Assembly (NCBI RefSeq): GCF_019704315.1
Contig: NZ_AP024597.1
Span: 2,326,001 to 2,390,000 of the forward strand
From: Stygiolobus caldivivus
GTDB lineage: Archaea > Thermoproteota > Thermoprotei_A > Sulfolobales > Sulfolobaceae
Direction of reading: 5' to 3'
Length of the DNA: 64,000 nt
The notes below the pieces were generated by a model. That model was not told the DNA's origin and did no database searches. It saw nothing but the letters and a program-made list of their open reading frames with translations. The number at the start of each line of letters is the position of its first letter. Within the stretch, counting starts at the first letter, position 1. Positions 19,117 through 28,662 of this stretch are shown piece after piece. Position numbers and translations under genes: made by a program.

Positions 19117-20163
19117 TTAGAATGTATTAGTAATTTCCATATCACTTATCAATGAATTTAACTGAGGGGTAGAATATAGTAGCTGAGGAGGAAAAGTAAT
19201 AAGGACTACGACAACCCAATCTCCAAATGCCGTAACGCCTTCTAATACATTTCCTCCTCTCGCTATATAAACAGTGTAACCGTTTACTAGACTCATACAT
19301 TTAATAGTGTTTGAAGAGGTGTAATATACGCTATTTGATGTTATATAGGTTAATATATCTTGAGCTATTGTGTTTGAAGAGGTGTTAATGTAGACTGAAT
19401 ATACATTTACTCCACCACTACTATACTCTTCCAGTAAGCCAGCCATCGCCCCCTGAATTAGTGATACTTTTTCCCCCATAACATAAGAGTAAATCAGGGA
19501 TAAGTTACTGGTCTTCAACACTAGGTTCCAGTTTAGATCCCCTAAAACACTGTCCAGCTGTACGGGTGTCAGGCTGGTGACACCTTTAGCCGGAGGAGGG
19601 ATATAAAGCGGGGGTAGCAGGATTATATCAAAGAAATATGGTAAAACAACTGAGAGGGCTAATAACGCTATTGCAATGAACGCAACATCGGCCACTACAG
19701 CCTTCAGAATCTTTTTCTTCTTATTCCTTGGGCCTGACGGTTTTTTACCCGTTTCAACACTTTTATTTACACTACCTTGGCCCACCGGGAATTGCTGTCC
19801 CATTGGGAACTGTGGTAGAGTACTCGTCGGTAACTGCTGTGGGGGATATGAAACGGTAGGTTGAGGGGAGAACTGAGGCTGAACCTTTAATGTTTGTTGG
19901 TCAGGAACGTACTGCTGTAAAGGAGAATTTAACCTGAAACCACACTTCTTGCAGAAATTAGCTTCAGGCACATTATTGGTACCGCATCTTGGGCATTGAA
20001 TTAAACTAGGCTGATTGAACTTAATTGTCTGACTTGAGGGAGTCGGAAACGTAACTGTATTAGAAGTCTGTTGAGGAAAACTCATGAGAAGATTACCGCA
20101 TCTTACACAGTAAATGAATTCATCATTATTGGGGTATCCACATCTATTGCAATACTTTACCAT
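19117..20163 (-). CDS. Double zinc-ribbon membrane protein
   Basis: 348 aa. Two zinc ribbons at the N-terminus, CNRCGYPNNDEFIYCVRCG (about residues 5-23) and CPRCGTNNVPEANFCKKCG (about 57-75), are each followed by Pro/Gln/Ser/Thr-rich linkers. A basic stretch (GPRNKKKKILK) precedes one membrane helix (about 155-178), and the C-terminal 165 residues should lie outside the cell. The ribbons are therefore cytoplasmic and the last domain extracytoplasmic, a sensor-like topology. Partners are unknown. Confidence 0.85.
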   Translation of the reverse strand: MVKYCNRCGYPNNDEFIYCVRCGNLLMSFPQQTSNTVTFPTPSSQTIKFNQPSLIQCPRCGTNNVPEANFCKKCGFRLNSPLQQYVPDQQTLKVQPQFSPQPTVSYPPQQLPTSTLPQFPMGQQFPVGQGSVNKSVETGKKPSGPRNKKKKILKAVVADVAFIAIALLALSVVLPYFFDIILLPPLYIPPPAKGVTSLTPVQLDSVLGDLNWNLVLKTSNLSLIYSYVMGEKVSLIQGAMAGLLEEYSSGGVNVYSVYINTSSNTIAQDILTYITSNSVYYTSSNTIKCMSLVNGYTVYIARGGNVLEGVTAFGDWVVVVLITFPPQLLYSTPQLNSLISDMEITNTF

Positions 20164-20239
20164 TAACTATCATACAAGCGGTTATATTATTAAAAATTGT
20201 CCCAGACACATCTCAAATAACAAATCTGACCAAATGGGT

Positions 20240-20815
20240 TTAAATTTCTAATTCATCACAGTTTCTTTTTAGCTGTCTTTTCAAATAAACAGAATTGATT
20301 ATTATCAAGTATGACATAGCAAGTAAATTAGTACCTACAGTACATTCTAGTATATCAACTATAGAATTACCAAGACCAAAATACGAGTTTACGGCAAAGT
20401 TAACTAATGGTAATAGGAATAGAATGAGTGAGATAATCTTCAATTGCCTAGAAAAGACTGAGAATTTATTAGCTATATTATCTATCCTTATCATAAGTTT
20501 TGATAGGTTGTATATTTTACCTATTTCATCATTCATAGCTCGTGCTTTGTCTATCACTTGCTTTTGTAAATTATCAAATTTCACTTCCCCTTCTATTTTG
20601 TTTGCAATAAGGATCTCTTCTAGGAGTTCTGATAAGCTACTCTCTGAGAAAAATTCTACTCCTTTTTCAAGGAATTTTATTATTATTTTCCTTTTTCCTT
20701 CACCGAGCAAATAGTTTGCACTTCTACCTAACTTAACACTAGTCTTATATGTTATAATACCATTTAGCCAAGTAAATAGAGCAAGCCCTAATATTATCAA
20801 TATATTCTCAACCAC
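20240..20815 (-). CDS. Membrane protein, 191 aa
   Basis: Starts with GTG at 20815 (VENILIILGLALF). One N-terminal helix is followed by about 90 mostly helical residues with charged heptads, and two hydrophobic helices near the C-terminus (about 128-150 and 155-178). No family recognised. It lies between the zinc-ribbon and kinase genes on the same strand, but a 224-base gap separates it from the kinase. Confidence 0.7.
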   Translation of the reverse strand: MVENILIILGLALFTWLNGIITYKTSVKLGRSANYLLGEGKRKIIIKFLEKGVEFFSESSLSELLEEILIANKIEGEVKFDNLQKQVIDKARAMNDEIGKIYNLSKLMIRIDNIANKFSVFSRQLKIISLILFLLPLVNFAVNSYFGLGNSIVDILECTVGTNLLAMSYLIIINSVYLKRQLKRNCDELEI

Positions 20816-21039
20816 GGCTAATTACCTCGATCATTTGCCTTACCATATCTATTAAAGCTGTTATAACCTAATCCCTTAATAAAGGGTTGGACAGTCGCTG
20901 AATATAAACGTTGCATATAATTCTTTTTCTACTTTAGATATTTTTATACCTAACTTTATAAAAGACAAAATGATATAAAGTAGATTTAGCTTAATAAAAT
21001 ATAACTTAAAATTGATTATAGGGTTAAAAATGTATTTTT

Positions 21040-22947
21040 TTATAGATTTTTTAATAAATAAGATAGATTGTCTATGTTAGATTTAAGAGATTTTTGAATA
21101 AACTCACGTAGTTCATAAGGTAAATCTGAGGGGAAATCTATATTCCATAATTTTATTACTTGTTTAGCCTCGTCTACTTTTTTCAACGCACTACCGACAT
21201 CATTACCGTTATAAAGGTCTATAGCTTCATCCAAGTATTTACTAACAGGACTTTCTTTACCAGTAACCATATAATAGGCTGTCATACCCAAGCTAAAGAT
21301 ATCGAAATTTACTTTAGCCCCTAACCCTAATATTGCGTGCTCCAGTTGTTCAGGAGAACAATAAGCCGGAGTAGCTTGGAAAAACTTTTCGCCTACTCTC
21401 ACAGCCGAGCCTAAATCCCCTAATTTTATTGTGACCTGCCCCGACTCTAGCACCTTTTTCACCTCGTCTAACCCTCCATTTAACTTATCTGAGAAGAAGA
21501 TATTCTGGGGTTTAACGTCTAAGTGGATATACCCATTAGAGTGCATATATTCTAACGCGATCGCAGTGTACTTTATGACTATCCTGACTATTTCATACCA
21601 GTCTTTTGATGGCGAGAAATAATTAACGAATAGTTCTTTAGCAGTCCCCCCACTCATAAATTCGGTGACTATTGCTGGGGGATATTTTAAATAAGTTTCA
21701 GTATCACCCCTTAACACTGAGGCTATCTGGTTTACATCGGCAAATATCCCTGATACCTTAACTAGATAAGGGTTACCGTTACTTAACTTAACTAGGTTAT
21801 TAGACTCTTTAAATAAATCGGTAAACTCTCTTAACGCTACGGTTTGCGATCTGGAGAAACTAGGCTTTAAAATCTTTATAGCGTAATATCTGTTATCTTT
21901 TTCCCCCTTTAGCACATAACTGCTACCACCCTCGCTTACGGTATCGACAACGTTATACCCATAGAGTTTTGTCCCTACCCAGACTTTAGGATCCCAATTC
22001 TTAATGTCCAAAGCCCTCTTCACTATTTTAGGCTCAAATTCTATCCCTACTACACTACCCCTTAGAGCAGTCCCCGACTTCTGCTTAGGTTCAAAAATTA
22101 CATCTCCAAAGGATACTTTTTCAACTTCCCATTTTACAAAAGGCTGATCGAATACGGGTACAATCACTCTACTTTTCCCAGTATATTTATTCCCGTTCAC
22201 GGTTACAGAGAATTCTAGTTCTTTAGGTATATTTAAAGGGATAAAACTTACTGTACATTCTTCGTAACCCTTTAAAACATCTGAATCTTGTGTTTGTTTA
22301 AAATTTATTTCAACGTAATCCCCAGCTACTACCGAGCCCTTATAATTCGTGGGGACATAAAACGAATTAGAGTCTTTCACTGGGCAAGTTACCCATGACC
22401 CCCCTTCACTAATTATATTAATCTCGGGGTCCGAAGTCGGAATAACATTTCCGTTTAAGTCTATAAACCAAGGTAAACCTTTAGGCAGCCCTTTAGCCCT
22501 GAACGTTACTATCGTGAAATCTTTTCCTTTATATGCCCTCAAGTTCATCACAGTCAAATAAGTAAGGGGAAGAGATGTAACTAACCCTAGTATATATTCC
22601 GGCACAGTGAAGGGTGGGATGACCTTGTATAGGACGGAAACTATAATAAGGACGATCTCTATCATGCCGGCTATTAAAGTCCCAGCATAATATTCGTAAA
22701 ATACATAAATTACCACCAACACGGAAATTAGATAAAACGGACTAGGAAAACTAATTACACTAGTTATTGCAGAGAGAAATAAAGTATATTTAGAGAATTT
22801 CCTATTATATGCAGATTTAATACTTATTACTGCCGATACTAAACCTGGGACTGCATAAAGATCTCTGAATATAATAGCGTAAGAAATAAGAATTAAGAAT
22901 GCTACTAAAGCTGAAATAAAAAGCTTATTATTCGCAGGTTTTTCCAT
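21040..22947 (-). CDS. Membrane-bound eukaryote-like Ser/Thr protein kinase (second copy)
   Basis: 635 aa, same architecture as the kinase at 15601-17562: N-terminal hydrophobic helices (about 1-145), a beta-rich middle region, then the kinase domain. Motifs: SEGGSSYVLKGEKD (Gly loop, about 341), AIKILK (about 356), HLDVKPQN (about 477), KLGDLGSAV (about 511), ATPAYCSPEQ, and DIFSLGMTAYYMVTG. As in its paralogue, HRD reads HLD and DFG reads DLG, while Lys, Asp and Asn are kept. The ATG lies only 8 bases after the photolyase stop, so the two genes form one transcription unit with the kinase second. Confidence 0.9.
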   Translation of the reverse strand: MEKPANNKLFISALVAFLILISYAIIFRDLYAVPGLVSAVISIKSAYNRKFSKYTLFLSAITSVISFPSPFYLISVLVVIYVFYEYYAGTLIAGMIEIVLIIVSVLYKVIPPFTVPEYILGLVTSLPLTYLTVMNLRAYKGKDFTIVTFRAKGLPKGLPWFIDLNGNVIPTSDPEINIISEGGSWVTCPVKDSNSFYVPTNYKGSVVAGDYVEINFKQTQDSDVLKGYEECTVSFIPLNIPKELEFSVTVNGNKYTGKSRVIVPVFDQPFVKWEVEKVSFGDVIFEPKQKSGTALRGSVVGIEFEPKIVKRALDIKNWDPKVWVGTKLYGYNVVDTVSEGGSSYVLKGEKDNRYYAIKILKPSFSRSQTVALREFTDLFKESNNLVKLSNGNPYLVKVSGIFADVNQIASVLRGDTETYLKYPPAIVTEFMSGGTAKELFVNYFSPSKDWYEIVRIVIKYTAIALEYMHSNGYIHLDVKPQNIFFSDKLNGGLDEVKKVLESGQVTIKLGDLGSAVRVGEKFFQATPAYCSPEQLEHAILGLGAKVNFDIFSLGMTAYYMVTGKESPVSKYLDEAIDLYNGNDVGSALKKVDEAKQVIKLWNIDFPSDLPYELREFIQKSLKSNIDNLSYLLKNL

Positions 22948-22955
22948 AAATTACA

Positions 22956-24248
22956 CTACTGTTCAAAGCTAAAAACTCTTTTTACATACTCTACTCTTTC
23001 TCTCCAGTCTACTATAGGTTTAGGGTACGTTGGTATATTATATTCATAAACTTTATGTATTATTGAAGGCGGGTAATCTCTAAGCTCTTCCACCCATTCC
23101 TTTATGAACTTCGCGTCAGGGTCGAATTTTTCTTGCTGTTTCCAAGGGTCAAAGACCCTGAAAATATAATCTGTGCCGGTAGATGCTACCCACTGCCAGT
23201 TACCGTTATTGATAGCAGGATCATAATCTATAAGTTTAGACGCGAAATACCTCTCGCCCCACCTCCAGTCTATAAACAAGACCTTAGTCAGAAAGAAGGC
23301 TACGATCATTCTAAGCCTCCCGTTTATAAAACCGGTACTATTTAAGGACCTCATTGCAGCATCAACAATAGGATACCCGGTCCTTCCGTTCTTCCATGCT
23401 TCAAAATACTCTTCATTACTCTCCCAATTTATCCCATCGTATTCTCTTTTATAACAATGGCCAAACACATAAGGGTTATAAAATGCTAAGAGAGTGTAAA
23501 AATCCCTCCAATACAGTTCTCGTATAAACGCTTGGTCATCTCTTTTCTTATAATATGCCTCTCTAATGGAAATTGTACCAAACTTAAGGTGAGGGGATAA
23601 CATAGTATAATTTCTCTCTGCTGGAAAATCCCTCCTTTTAAAGTCTACTTTCCTCTCTAGCAGTTTTAAACCCTCAGATCGCCCTCCTTTAAGCAAAGGG
23701 GACTCAGTTTTTTTAAATGACTTTAAGAACTCCACGTCTAGACTGTCTTTTATGACAGTAAAGTTAACTCCATCCCTGATATCCCTAGGCTCACGTACTT
23801 TATATTGAATTGCCTTCTTGTAAAACGCGGAAAAACTTTTGGATGGTTTTATATTTTTTGTGGTTAATAAAACGTCTGTGAAAGATAAGAATTTAATCCC
23901 CCTAGATAAAGCGTTTTCCTTCATCTTTTCATCTCTTTCTAAAGCAAAAGGTGTGTAATCTTCATTAACATATATAGCATCCACATCAAGTTTCTTTATT
24001 ACCTCCTCTGCATTACCAAAGAATATGTTTAACTTTGCTCCCCATTTATCTCTCAATTCAGCGTCTAGTTCTACTAGAGAGTTAATCATAAACGAAGAAG
24101 CAAATTCCGACTTATAGTTATTATGAAGCATTTGCCTTGGATCAACGATAAATAATGGGATTATTTCATCACAATCATAAGACGCTTCTACCAGACCCGT
24201 ATTATCATACAGTCTTAAATCTCTCCTGAAAATAAATCCACATTTCAC
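22956..24248 (-). CDS. phr: CPD photolyase (cryptochrome/photolyase family)
   Basis: About 430 aa. Repairs UV-induced cyclobutane pyrimidine dimers with blue light and FADH-. N-terminal FIFRRDLRLYDNTGL is the antenna-domain signature. C-terminal FAD and DNA-binding segments include YWRDFYTLLAFY, GYPIVDAAMRSLNSTGFINGR, and DYDPAINNGNWQWVASTGTD. Start choice: a GTG at 24263 is available, but a TATA box (ATTTAAATT, 24271-24279) lies 26 bases before the in-frame GTG at 24248, so I take 24248 as a leaderless start; the protein then begins KCGFIFRRDLR, like its relatives. The kinase gene follows 8 bases later. Confidence 0.93.
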   Translation of the reverse strand: MKCGFIFRRDLRLYDNTGLVEASYDCDEIIPLFIVDPRQMLHNNYKSEFASSFMINSLVELDAELRDKWGAKLNIFFGNAEEVIKKLDVDAIYVNEDYTPFALERDEKMKENALSRGIKFLSFTDVLLTTKNIKPSKSFSAFYKKAIQYKVREPRDIRDGVNFTVIKDSLDVEFLKSFKKTESPLLKGGRSEGLKLLERKVDFKRRDFPAERNYTMLSPHLKFGTISIREAYYKKRDDQAFIRELYWRDFYTLLAFYNPYVFGHCYKREYDGINWESNEEYFEAWKNGRTGYPIVDAAMRSLNSTGFINGRLRMIVAFFLTKVLFIDWRWGERYFASKLIDYDPAINNGNWQWVASTGTDYIFRVFDPWKQQEKFDPDAKFIKEWVEELRDYPPSIIHKVYEYNIPTYPKPIVDWRERVEYVKRVFSFEQ

Positions 24249-24263
24249 GTTTACACGAATCAC

Positions 24264-24645
24264 TGTCTTAATTTAAATTGGTTTGTCCTAAAACATCATA
24301 TATCAGACCGGTGGTCCTCTAATCACCGTTCAGTATCCCAGCGTTTGATATATTGTTTAAAATTCAGGCTAAAAGCTTAACACTAACGTCATAGAGAAAT
24401 ATACTTCAAAAAGATTTTTAGCTAAATCTCTAAGTTTGCTGCTAATGATAGATTGATCTAAATGAATTTCTAAAGTTTTATAGTCATAACTAATAGATTT
24501 AAAGAACAGATAAAATTTTTTCCTATTTAAAGAAGAAATAAAGATAATTTAGAACAGAAGTAGAAGCTAAATCAGTTCCATTGTTAAGGAAAAAGGGGAA
24601 ACCTTTATATATGATAAGAGTTATATAGAAAGTGGTCAACTATAA
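24264..24645. other. Divergent promoter region
   Basis: About 380 bases between phr (minus) and the small plus-strand gene at 24646. It holds the phr TATA box at 24271-24279 and, near 24606-24612, a TATATAT stretch suited to the plus-strand gene. Nothing else recognised. Confidence 0.5.
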
Positions 24646-24921
24646 ATGCAAGTGCTAGATATTATCAAGGACCAAATGGTAAGGACTATTATATCAAAAT
24701 TTAACGTGACTCATGAGATTTCAGTGAATACGTCTCTAGTTAAAGACTGGGGGAAGTTTATTGATTTCAGCTTACCTAAGGGTGTCAAAAATATAGTTAT
24801 AATTCTACCAGAGAATTACGACAATGAGATTAGGGAACAGATAAGAAATGTAAGGGGAGACCTTTCTGTAATAGTTATTAAGTCGCCAGAGATCAAAGAC
24901 AAATTATATGTTTTATATTAA
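24646..24921 (+). CDS. Small protein, paralogue of the 8898-9233 product
   Basis: 91 aa, unknown. Core VKNIVIILPENYDNEIREQI plus SVIVIKSPE is a predicted beta-alpha-beta unit matching the 111-aa protein at 8898-9233. It is the first of three plus-strand genes for unknown proteins (24646, 25010, 26047). Confidence 0.65.
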   Translation: MQVLDIIKDQMVRTIISKFNVTHEISVNTSLVKDWGKFIDFSLPKGVKNIVIILPENYDNEIREQIRNVRGDLSVIVIKSPEIKDKLYVLY

Positions 24922-25009
24922 CGTTCAATACTATAATTAGATCAAAACTCATTTACTGTAGAATATTAACGCAAGAATTAAATATTCTTGTGAGGAGATC
25001 TTTGTTTAG

Positions 25010-25675
25010 ATGCAAATAAATAAGTGCATCATTAAAAGAGATATTCAAGACCAAGAAATCTTCTCCATAATAAACATAGAAGATGGAAGGAGAATAGAGA
25101 AAATAAACGAAATCATTAAAAACAAAGAAAAAATAAGCGGAGACCTTCTCAGGATTACAGACTATATATCCGTAGATAAAGAAACATTAGAAAAAATAGT
25201 TAGTGCTATAAAAGATAAATACGGAATAATAGGACTTAAATTGTCAATTTCAATCGCGTTTCTAACTCTTGGCTTAGGTCTGGAGAAGAGAGAGAAATAC
25301 ATGAAAGAAGTAGGAGAAGAGTGGGAAAAAATTAAAGAAAGTATTGGACTCATCCCTTTCGAAAAATACTACGATTATGAATATAGGTCGTACGATATAA
25401 ATATAAGTACTCTCAAAAAGCTCGGAGAAAAGAGTAGTATTATAAATTTAAATAAAAATGACTTCATTCACTTGCAAGTTTGGATCATTTCAGTTTTACT
25501 ATCAGGTTTAAAGGAGAGAGGGATAAAATTCAGGCTAATTAAGGAAGGGACAGAACTAACAGGGATAAGAATTGAAAGCCGGAAAAAAGATATACAAGAT
25601 ATATTTAGAACTTTAGAGAGTGAATACGGGAAAATTGTCAAATTATATTCAGGCTGGTTTATCTTTAATGACTGA
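25010..25675 (+). CDS. Hypothetical protein, 221 aa
   Basis: Charged Lys/Glu/Ile-rich soluble protein with one moderately hydrophobic stretch (about residues 75-92, LKLSISIAFLTLGLGL). No known motif or family is recognised. It starts 88 bases after the previous gene on the same strand. Confidence 0.65.
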   Translation: MQINKCIIKRDIQDQEIFSIINIEDGRRIEKINEIIKNKEKISGDLLRITDYISVDKETLEKIVSAIKDKYGIIGLKLSISIAFLTLGLGLEKREKYMKEVGEEWEKIKESIGLIPFEKYYDYEYRSYDINISTLKKLGEKSSIINLNKNDFIHLQVWIISVLLSGLKERGIKFRLIKEGTELTGIRIESRKKDIQDIFRTLESEYGKIVKLYSGWFIFND

Positions 25676-26046
25676 GAAAATCTTATAATTTTATGGTTTG
25701 TATCACTAAGCTTAAAGATAAACGTTAGCTGTTTATTCAGATTAAGGCCATAGCCTAAGTTTAGGGATTTACGTTTATTTTGTGATTTCTATTTGTCTAA
25801 GTATAGTTTTTTAGACAATAACCTTAAATATACACAACCGATAATAATACATGATAACTTGTAAAAGCGTAAGATGGCATGTTTATAATTTAATTTGTGT
25901 AGAATGATCTACGTTACTATATTATTTGTATACTGAACTGTACTAATTTAGCAGAGGAAATTACAATTCACAATGGACCCGTGAAAGACCCCAGTTTATA
26001 GTACGGTAATAAAATGCTTTAAAAATATACATTCAAAATAAGCCAT
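25676..26046. other. Spacer with a sequence shared with 42033-42091
   Basis: About 370 bases. At 25958-26020 it contains a stretch beginning CAATGGACCCGTGAAAGACCC that recurs with few changes at 42046-42066 (see findings), followed by a TATA-like TTTAAAAATATA serving the gene at 26047. Confidence 0.45.
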
Positions 26047-26577
26047 ATGGAATGTGAAAAAGAAGCTCTGAGTATATTAGACATTCTCTTCAATAGTAAT
26101 CTCATTAGAGGTAGGGTAGTGTTTGAGGATGATATAAAACATCTAATGCAACATGAGAAATTTATCTGCAGCGAGAATGATATAATTAAAGTATTGAAAA
26201 TATATCTGAGGCCGTTAGGGATAATTATAGTTAAAGGTAGTTATGATAACTACAGAAAAGTTATAAAGACCTTCGAAGATGGGGGTAGACTTGTTGAAGG
26301 AGTGTACGGTGTAGAATACGACCTAATCGATGAAAATGAGCTACTAGATCTACGAATAATATTATACAACGACTCAGTAATTATACATAAAAATGAAGAA
26401 GAAAGAAAGTACAAACTGACTAAAGTATCTGCAATTAGAGTTCTAAAGGAAATCTCTGAAAAATCTCGTACAAAGAATGAATTTATAAATTCTTTATTAA
26501 ATTTCCTTGAGAATAATAATGATGATAAGACTATTGAGTGGCTTAAAGACTTTCTTGTTCATAAGGCTTCCTCATGA
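26047..26577 (+). CDS. Hypothetical protein, 176 aa
   Basis: Acidic soluble protein with predicted helical ends and a beta-rich middle (VIIHKNEEERKYKLTKV). No family recognised. Its last 35 bases overlap the 3' end of the convergent gene at 26543-26881. Confidence 0.65.
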   Translation: MECEKEALSILDILFNSNLIRGRVVFEDDIKHLMQHEKFICSENDIIKVLKIYLRPLGIIIVKGSYDNYRKVIKTFEDGGRLVEGVYGVEYDLIDENELLDLRIILYNDSVIIHKNEEERKYKLTKVSAIRVLKEISEKSRTKNEFINSLLNFLENNNDDKTIEWLKDFLVHKASS

Positions 26578-26881
26578 AATATATTTTCTTATACATATTT
26601 ACCACTTTATCTATCAATTTTTCATCTATAACGACGTCTTTAACGACTGGTAATTTTATGACTATCTTAGACTTGTAAAAAAACAAATATCCAGTAAAAC
26701 CATCTATCTTATTATCTACCGGGCGAAAGAGCCAAACTTTAAACCTATACACTTTTCTCCTTTCATCTTCCGCTACCTTAACTATAAAGAAATCATTTAC
26801 GACAGAGTTATTATCTAAGAAGTATTCTTCTAGTAACAGTTCGACAAATCTATTATCTATTATTCTGAAATCTGATAGCAT
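26543..26881 (-). CDS. Hypothetical protein, about 112 aa
   Basis: Start taken at the ATG at 26881 (MLSDFRIIDNRF), because the upstream alternative at 26920 is a TTG and a TTTATTA box lies about 20 bases before 26881. Beta-rich protein with a C-terminal helix (EKLIDKVVNMYKKIYFM). Its 3' end overlaps the convergent gene by 35 bases. No family recognised. Confidence 0.6.
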   Translation of the reverse strand: MLSDFRIIDNRFVELLLEEYFLDNNSVVNDFFIVKVAEDERRKVYRFKVWLFRPVDNKIDGFTGYLFFYKSKIVIKLPVVKDVVIDEKLIDKVVNMYKKIYFMRKPYEQESL

Positions 26882-27005
26882 ATAAAATCTGATGTTTAAT
26901 AAAGTGTTAGAGTTAATCAAAACTAATTAATTAGTATTAGTACAGTGTTATAATTTTGGTGGGTATTAGTTTACTTTATATAGTAAACAAATTTACACAA
27001 TTCTA

Positions 27006-27311
27006 ATGACCAAGAAAAGGAGCACAGCTGAAATAATCTATAGTATTTTAAATGCATGCAGAGAAAGGACTAACAAGACAAAGATAATGTACGCCTCTGC
27101 ATTAAATTTTGCTGAGCTAAAGAAATACCTTGATATACTAGTTAAGAGCGGTTATCTTAAAGAGGAAAATGAAGGAAAAAACTCCTATTATGTCATATCT
27201 GAGAGCGGAAACAGGCTACTCCAAATATTAGAAAAGTACGTCCACCTTTTACATGAAAAAGAAGAGCTAGAGTCACAATTAGGGGACGTATTATCCAAAT
27301 TTAGAGAATAA
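27006..27311 (+). CDS. Sso10a-family winged-helix DNA-binding protein
   Basis: 101 aa, the usual length. Sso10a proteins are small abundant dimeric nucleoid proteins of Sulfolobales: a winged helix plus a C-terminal antiparallel coiled coil. The start TKKRSTAEIIYSILNAC and the segment NKTKIMYASALNFAELKKYL match the Sso10a pattern. Residues about 75-101 (LEKYVHLLHEKEELESQLG) form the coiled coil. Just before the start is an AT-rich promoter (TATATAGTAAAC). Role as chromatin protein or local regulator is by homology. Confidence 0.88.
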   Translation: MTKKRSTAEIIYSILNACRERTNKTKIMYASALNFAELKKYLDILVKSGYLKEENEGKNSYYVISESGNRLLQILEKYVHLLHEKEELESQLGDVLSKFRE

Positions 27312-27453
27312 GTTTTTAAGCTTTTATCAGAATCAAAAAGTATAAAGGAAATTTAAACGAACCTTAAACTATGTTAAAATGTACACAAAAGTGCATTTTT
27401 AAATATATGGTGTTTTTTAGTTTCTGAAAGTAAATAAGTTATTAGTGGAACAA

Positions 27454-27849
27454 ATGACTAGTAAGGTAAAATTCCCTGATGGAAGAGAAGTAGACATTCA
27501 TGAAGTAATCTCGTTCATGTACGGCCTAGGTATGGGAGAAATAGAAGTATTACATAAGCTCTTGACCAGAGGCCAGAAGTATTCCGCAGATCAATTATCT
27601 GAAGAATTGAAGGTAAGCAAGGCCTCGGTAAATAAGGCACTAAATACATTACTAAGCAAAGGTCTAATAGAAAGAGAAAAAATAATAGAAGATGGAAAGA
27701 AAGGAAGACCAGTCTATATATACTGGGCTAATAAAGAGCTAGTAACTAAAAAGATAAGTCAGGACTTTTACAAGCTTATAGTTAACACTAGAGATACATT
27801 AAAGAAGACAATCTCAGAAAACAAAAAAATTATGTTACAAGTAACTTAG
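27454..27849 (+). CDS. Lrs14-family winged-helix regulator (AbfR1-like)
   Basis: About 131 aa from the ATG at 27454; a GTG three codons upstream at 27445 is also possible. Winged-helix DNA-binding domain (SADQLSEELKVSKASVNKAL, then wing GRPVYIYW) and a C-terminal helix for dimerisation. The N-terminus SKVKFPDGREVDIHEVISF is typical of Sulfolobales Lrs14-like proteins such as AbfR1, which controls biofilm and motility in S. acidocaldarius. A TATA-like TTTAAATATA lies near 27391-27400, giving a leader of about 30 bases. Targets unknown. Confidence 0.85.
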   Translation: MTSKVKFPDGREVDIHEVISFMYGLGMGEIEVLHKLLTRGQKYSADQLSEELKVSKASVNKALNTLLSKGLIEREKIIEDGKKGRPVYIYWANKELVTKKISQDFYKLIVNTRDTLKKTISENKKIMLQVT

Positions 27850-27855
27850 ATTTTA

Positions 27856-28068
27856 TTAATGTTGCGGATAAAAGGTAGAGATTTTTACTCTATTCTCGTT
27901 TTCATATACATAAAGTTCTGTGGGACTTTCGTCTTGAGTCCTCTTATGTGAACCGTCACAGAAAGGTTTATTCTTAGACAACCCACATGCACATATGTAA
28001 AAAACTTCTCCGTTACTTGCCTTTACTTGATAAGGTACGTTCCTGTCATGTCTTACCAGTCTTGGCAT
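27856..28068 (-). CDS. CDGSH iron-sulfur domain protein
   Basis: 70 aa. The 2Fe-2S cluster ligands are C26, C28, C37 and H41 in CACGLSKNKPFCDGSH, the mitoNEET-type motif with three Cys and one His. A single CDGSH domain and no membrane anchor. Proposed role is electron transfer or cluster transfer in the cytoplasm. The stop lies six bases past the convergent Lrs14-like gene. Confidence 0.93.
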   Translation of the reverse strand: MPRLVRHDRNVPYQVKASNGEVFYICACGLSKNKPFCDGSHKRTQDESPTELYVYENENRVKISTFYPQH

Positions 28069-28131
28069 AATAACCTATCTTAGAGAAAAATATTTATACA
28101 GTCCGTGAGATCTCTTCAATTGGCTTTCAAA

Positions 28132-28458
28132 ATGAAAGCAACTGAAAAAAAGCAATTATGCCCAGTAGTAGAATCTATAAAGGTTTTCGGTAACGAAAGA
28201 AAAATGATAGTAATATACTACTTATTCGAAGGAGGAAAAGGATTCAACGAGTTAGAAAAATTAACGGGCTTAAATTCCAAGTCACTCTCCATCACTTTGA
28301 AAGAACTTGAGAAAGCTGGGCTTATAAAGAGGATTGTAGTCAGTGACAGACCTTTTAGGGTAAAGTACGAACTTACTGAAAAAGGACTTGAATTAAAGAA
28401 TGTATATAAAGAACTCAGAAAGTGGGGAAGTAAATATGTGTTAAATAGGCGAGACTAG
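28132..28458 (+). CDS. HxlR-family transcriptional regulator
   Basis: About 108 aa from the ATG at 28132. A GTG at 28105 is in frame, but the TATA box TATTTATAC (28091-28099) predicts transcription starting near 28122-28125, downstream of that [25 protein letters not shown] and [23 protein letters not shown] are the HxlR winged-helix signature; [12 protein letters not shown] forms the wing. Divergent from the CDGSH gene with about 63 bases between the starts, so it may control it. Its 3' end overlaps the Sm-like gene by 18 bases. Confidence 0.9.
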   Translation: MKATEKKQLCPVVESIKVFGNERKMIVIYYLFEGGKGFNELEKLTGLNSKSLSITLKELEKAGLIKRIVVSDRPFRVKYELTEKGLELKNVYKELRKWGSKYVLNRRD

Positions 28459-28662
28459 AATAACGTTATCTCCTCTAATTATTATGGTCCCTACTTTCCT
28501 AGTGCTGCCGTCATTCATTACTTCTTCAGAGTTCTCAAGTACTAAATTCATGTGCATATCATAGCTCTTCAAAGTTCCCCTTACTACTTTTTCCCCCTTC
28601 AGCTTAACTAACACCGTAGAGCCTAAAGACTCAGCTAAAACCTTGTGAGCTGTTTCCGCCAA
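28441..28662 (-). CDS. Sm-like archaeal protein (LSm/SmAP)
   Basis: 73 aa. Sm1 and Sm2 motifs are present: [27 protein letters not shown] and [15 protein letters not shown]. SmAPs form heptameric or larger rings that bind U-rich RNA. Length and motif spacing are normal. 3' end overlaps the convergent HxlR gene. Confidence 0.93.
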   Translation of the reverse strand: MAETAHKVLAESLGSTVLVKLKGEKVVRGTLKSYDMHMNLVLENSEEVMNDGSTRKVGTIIIRGDNVILVSPI

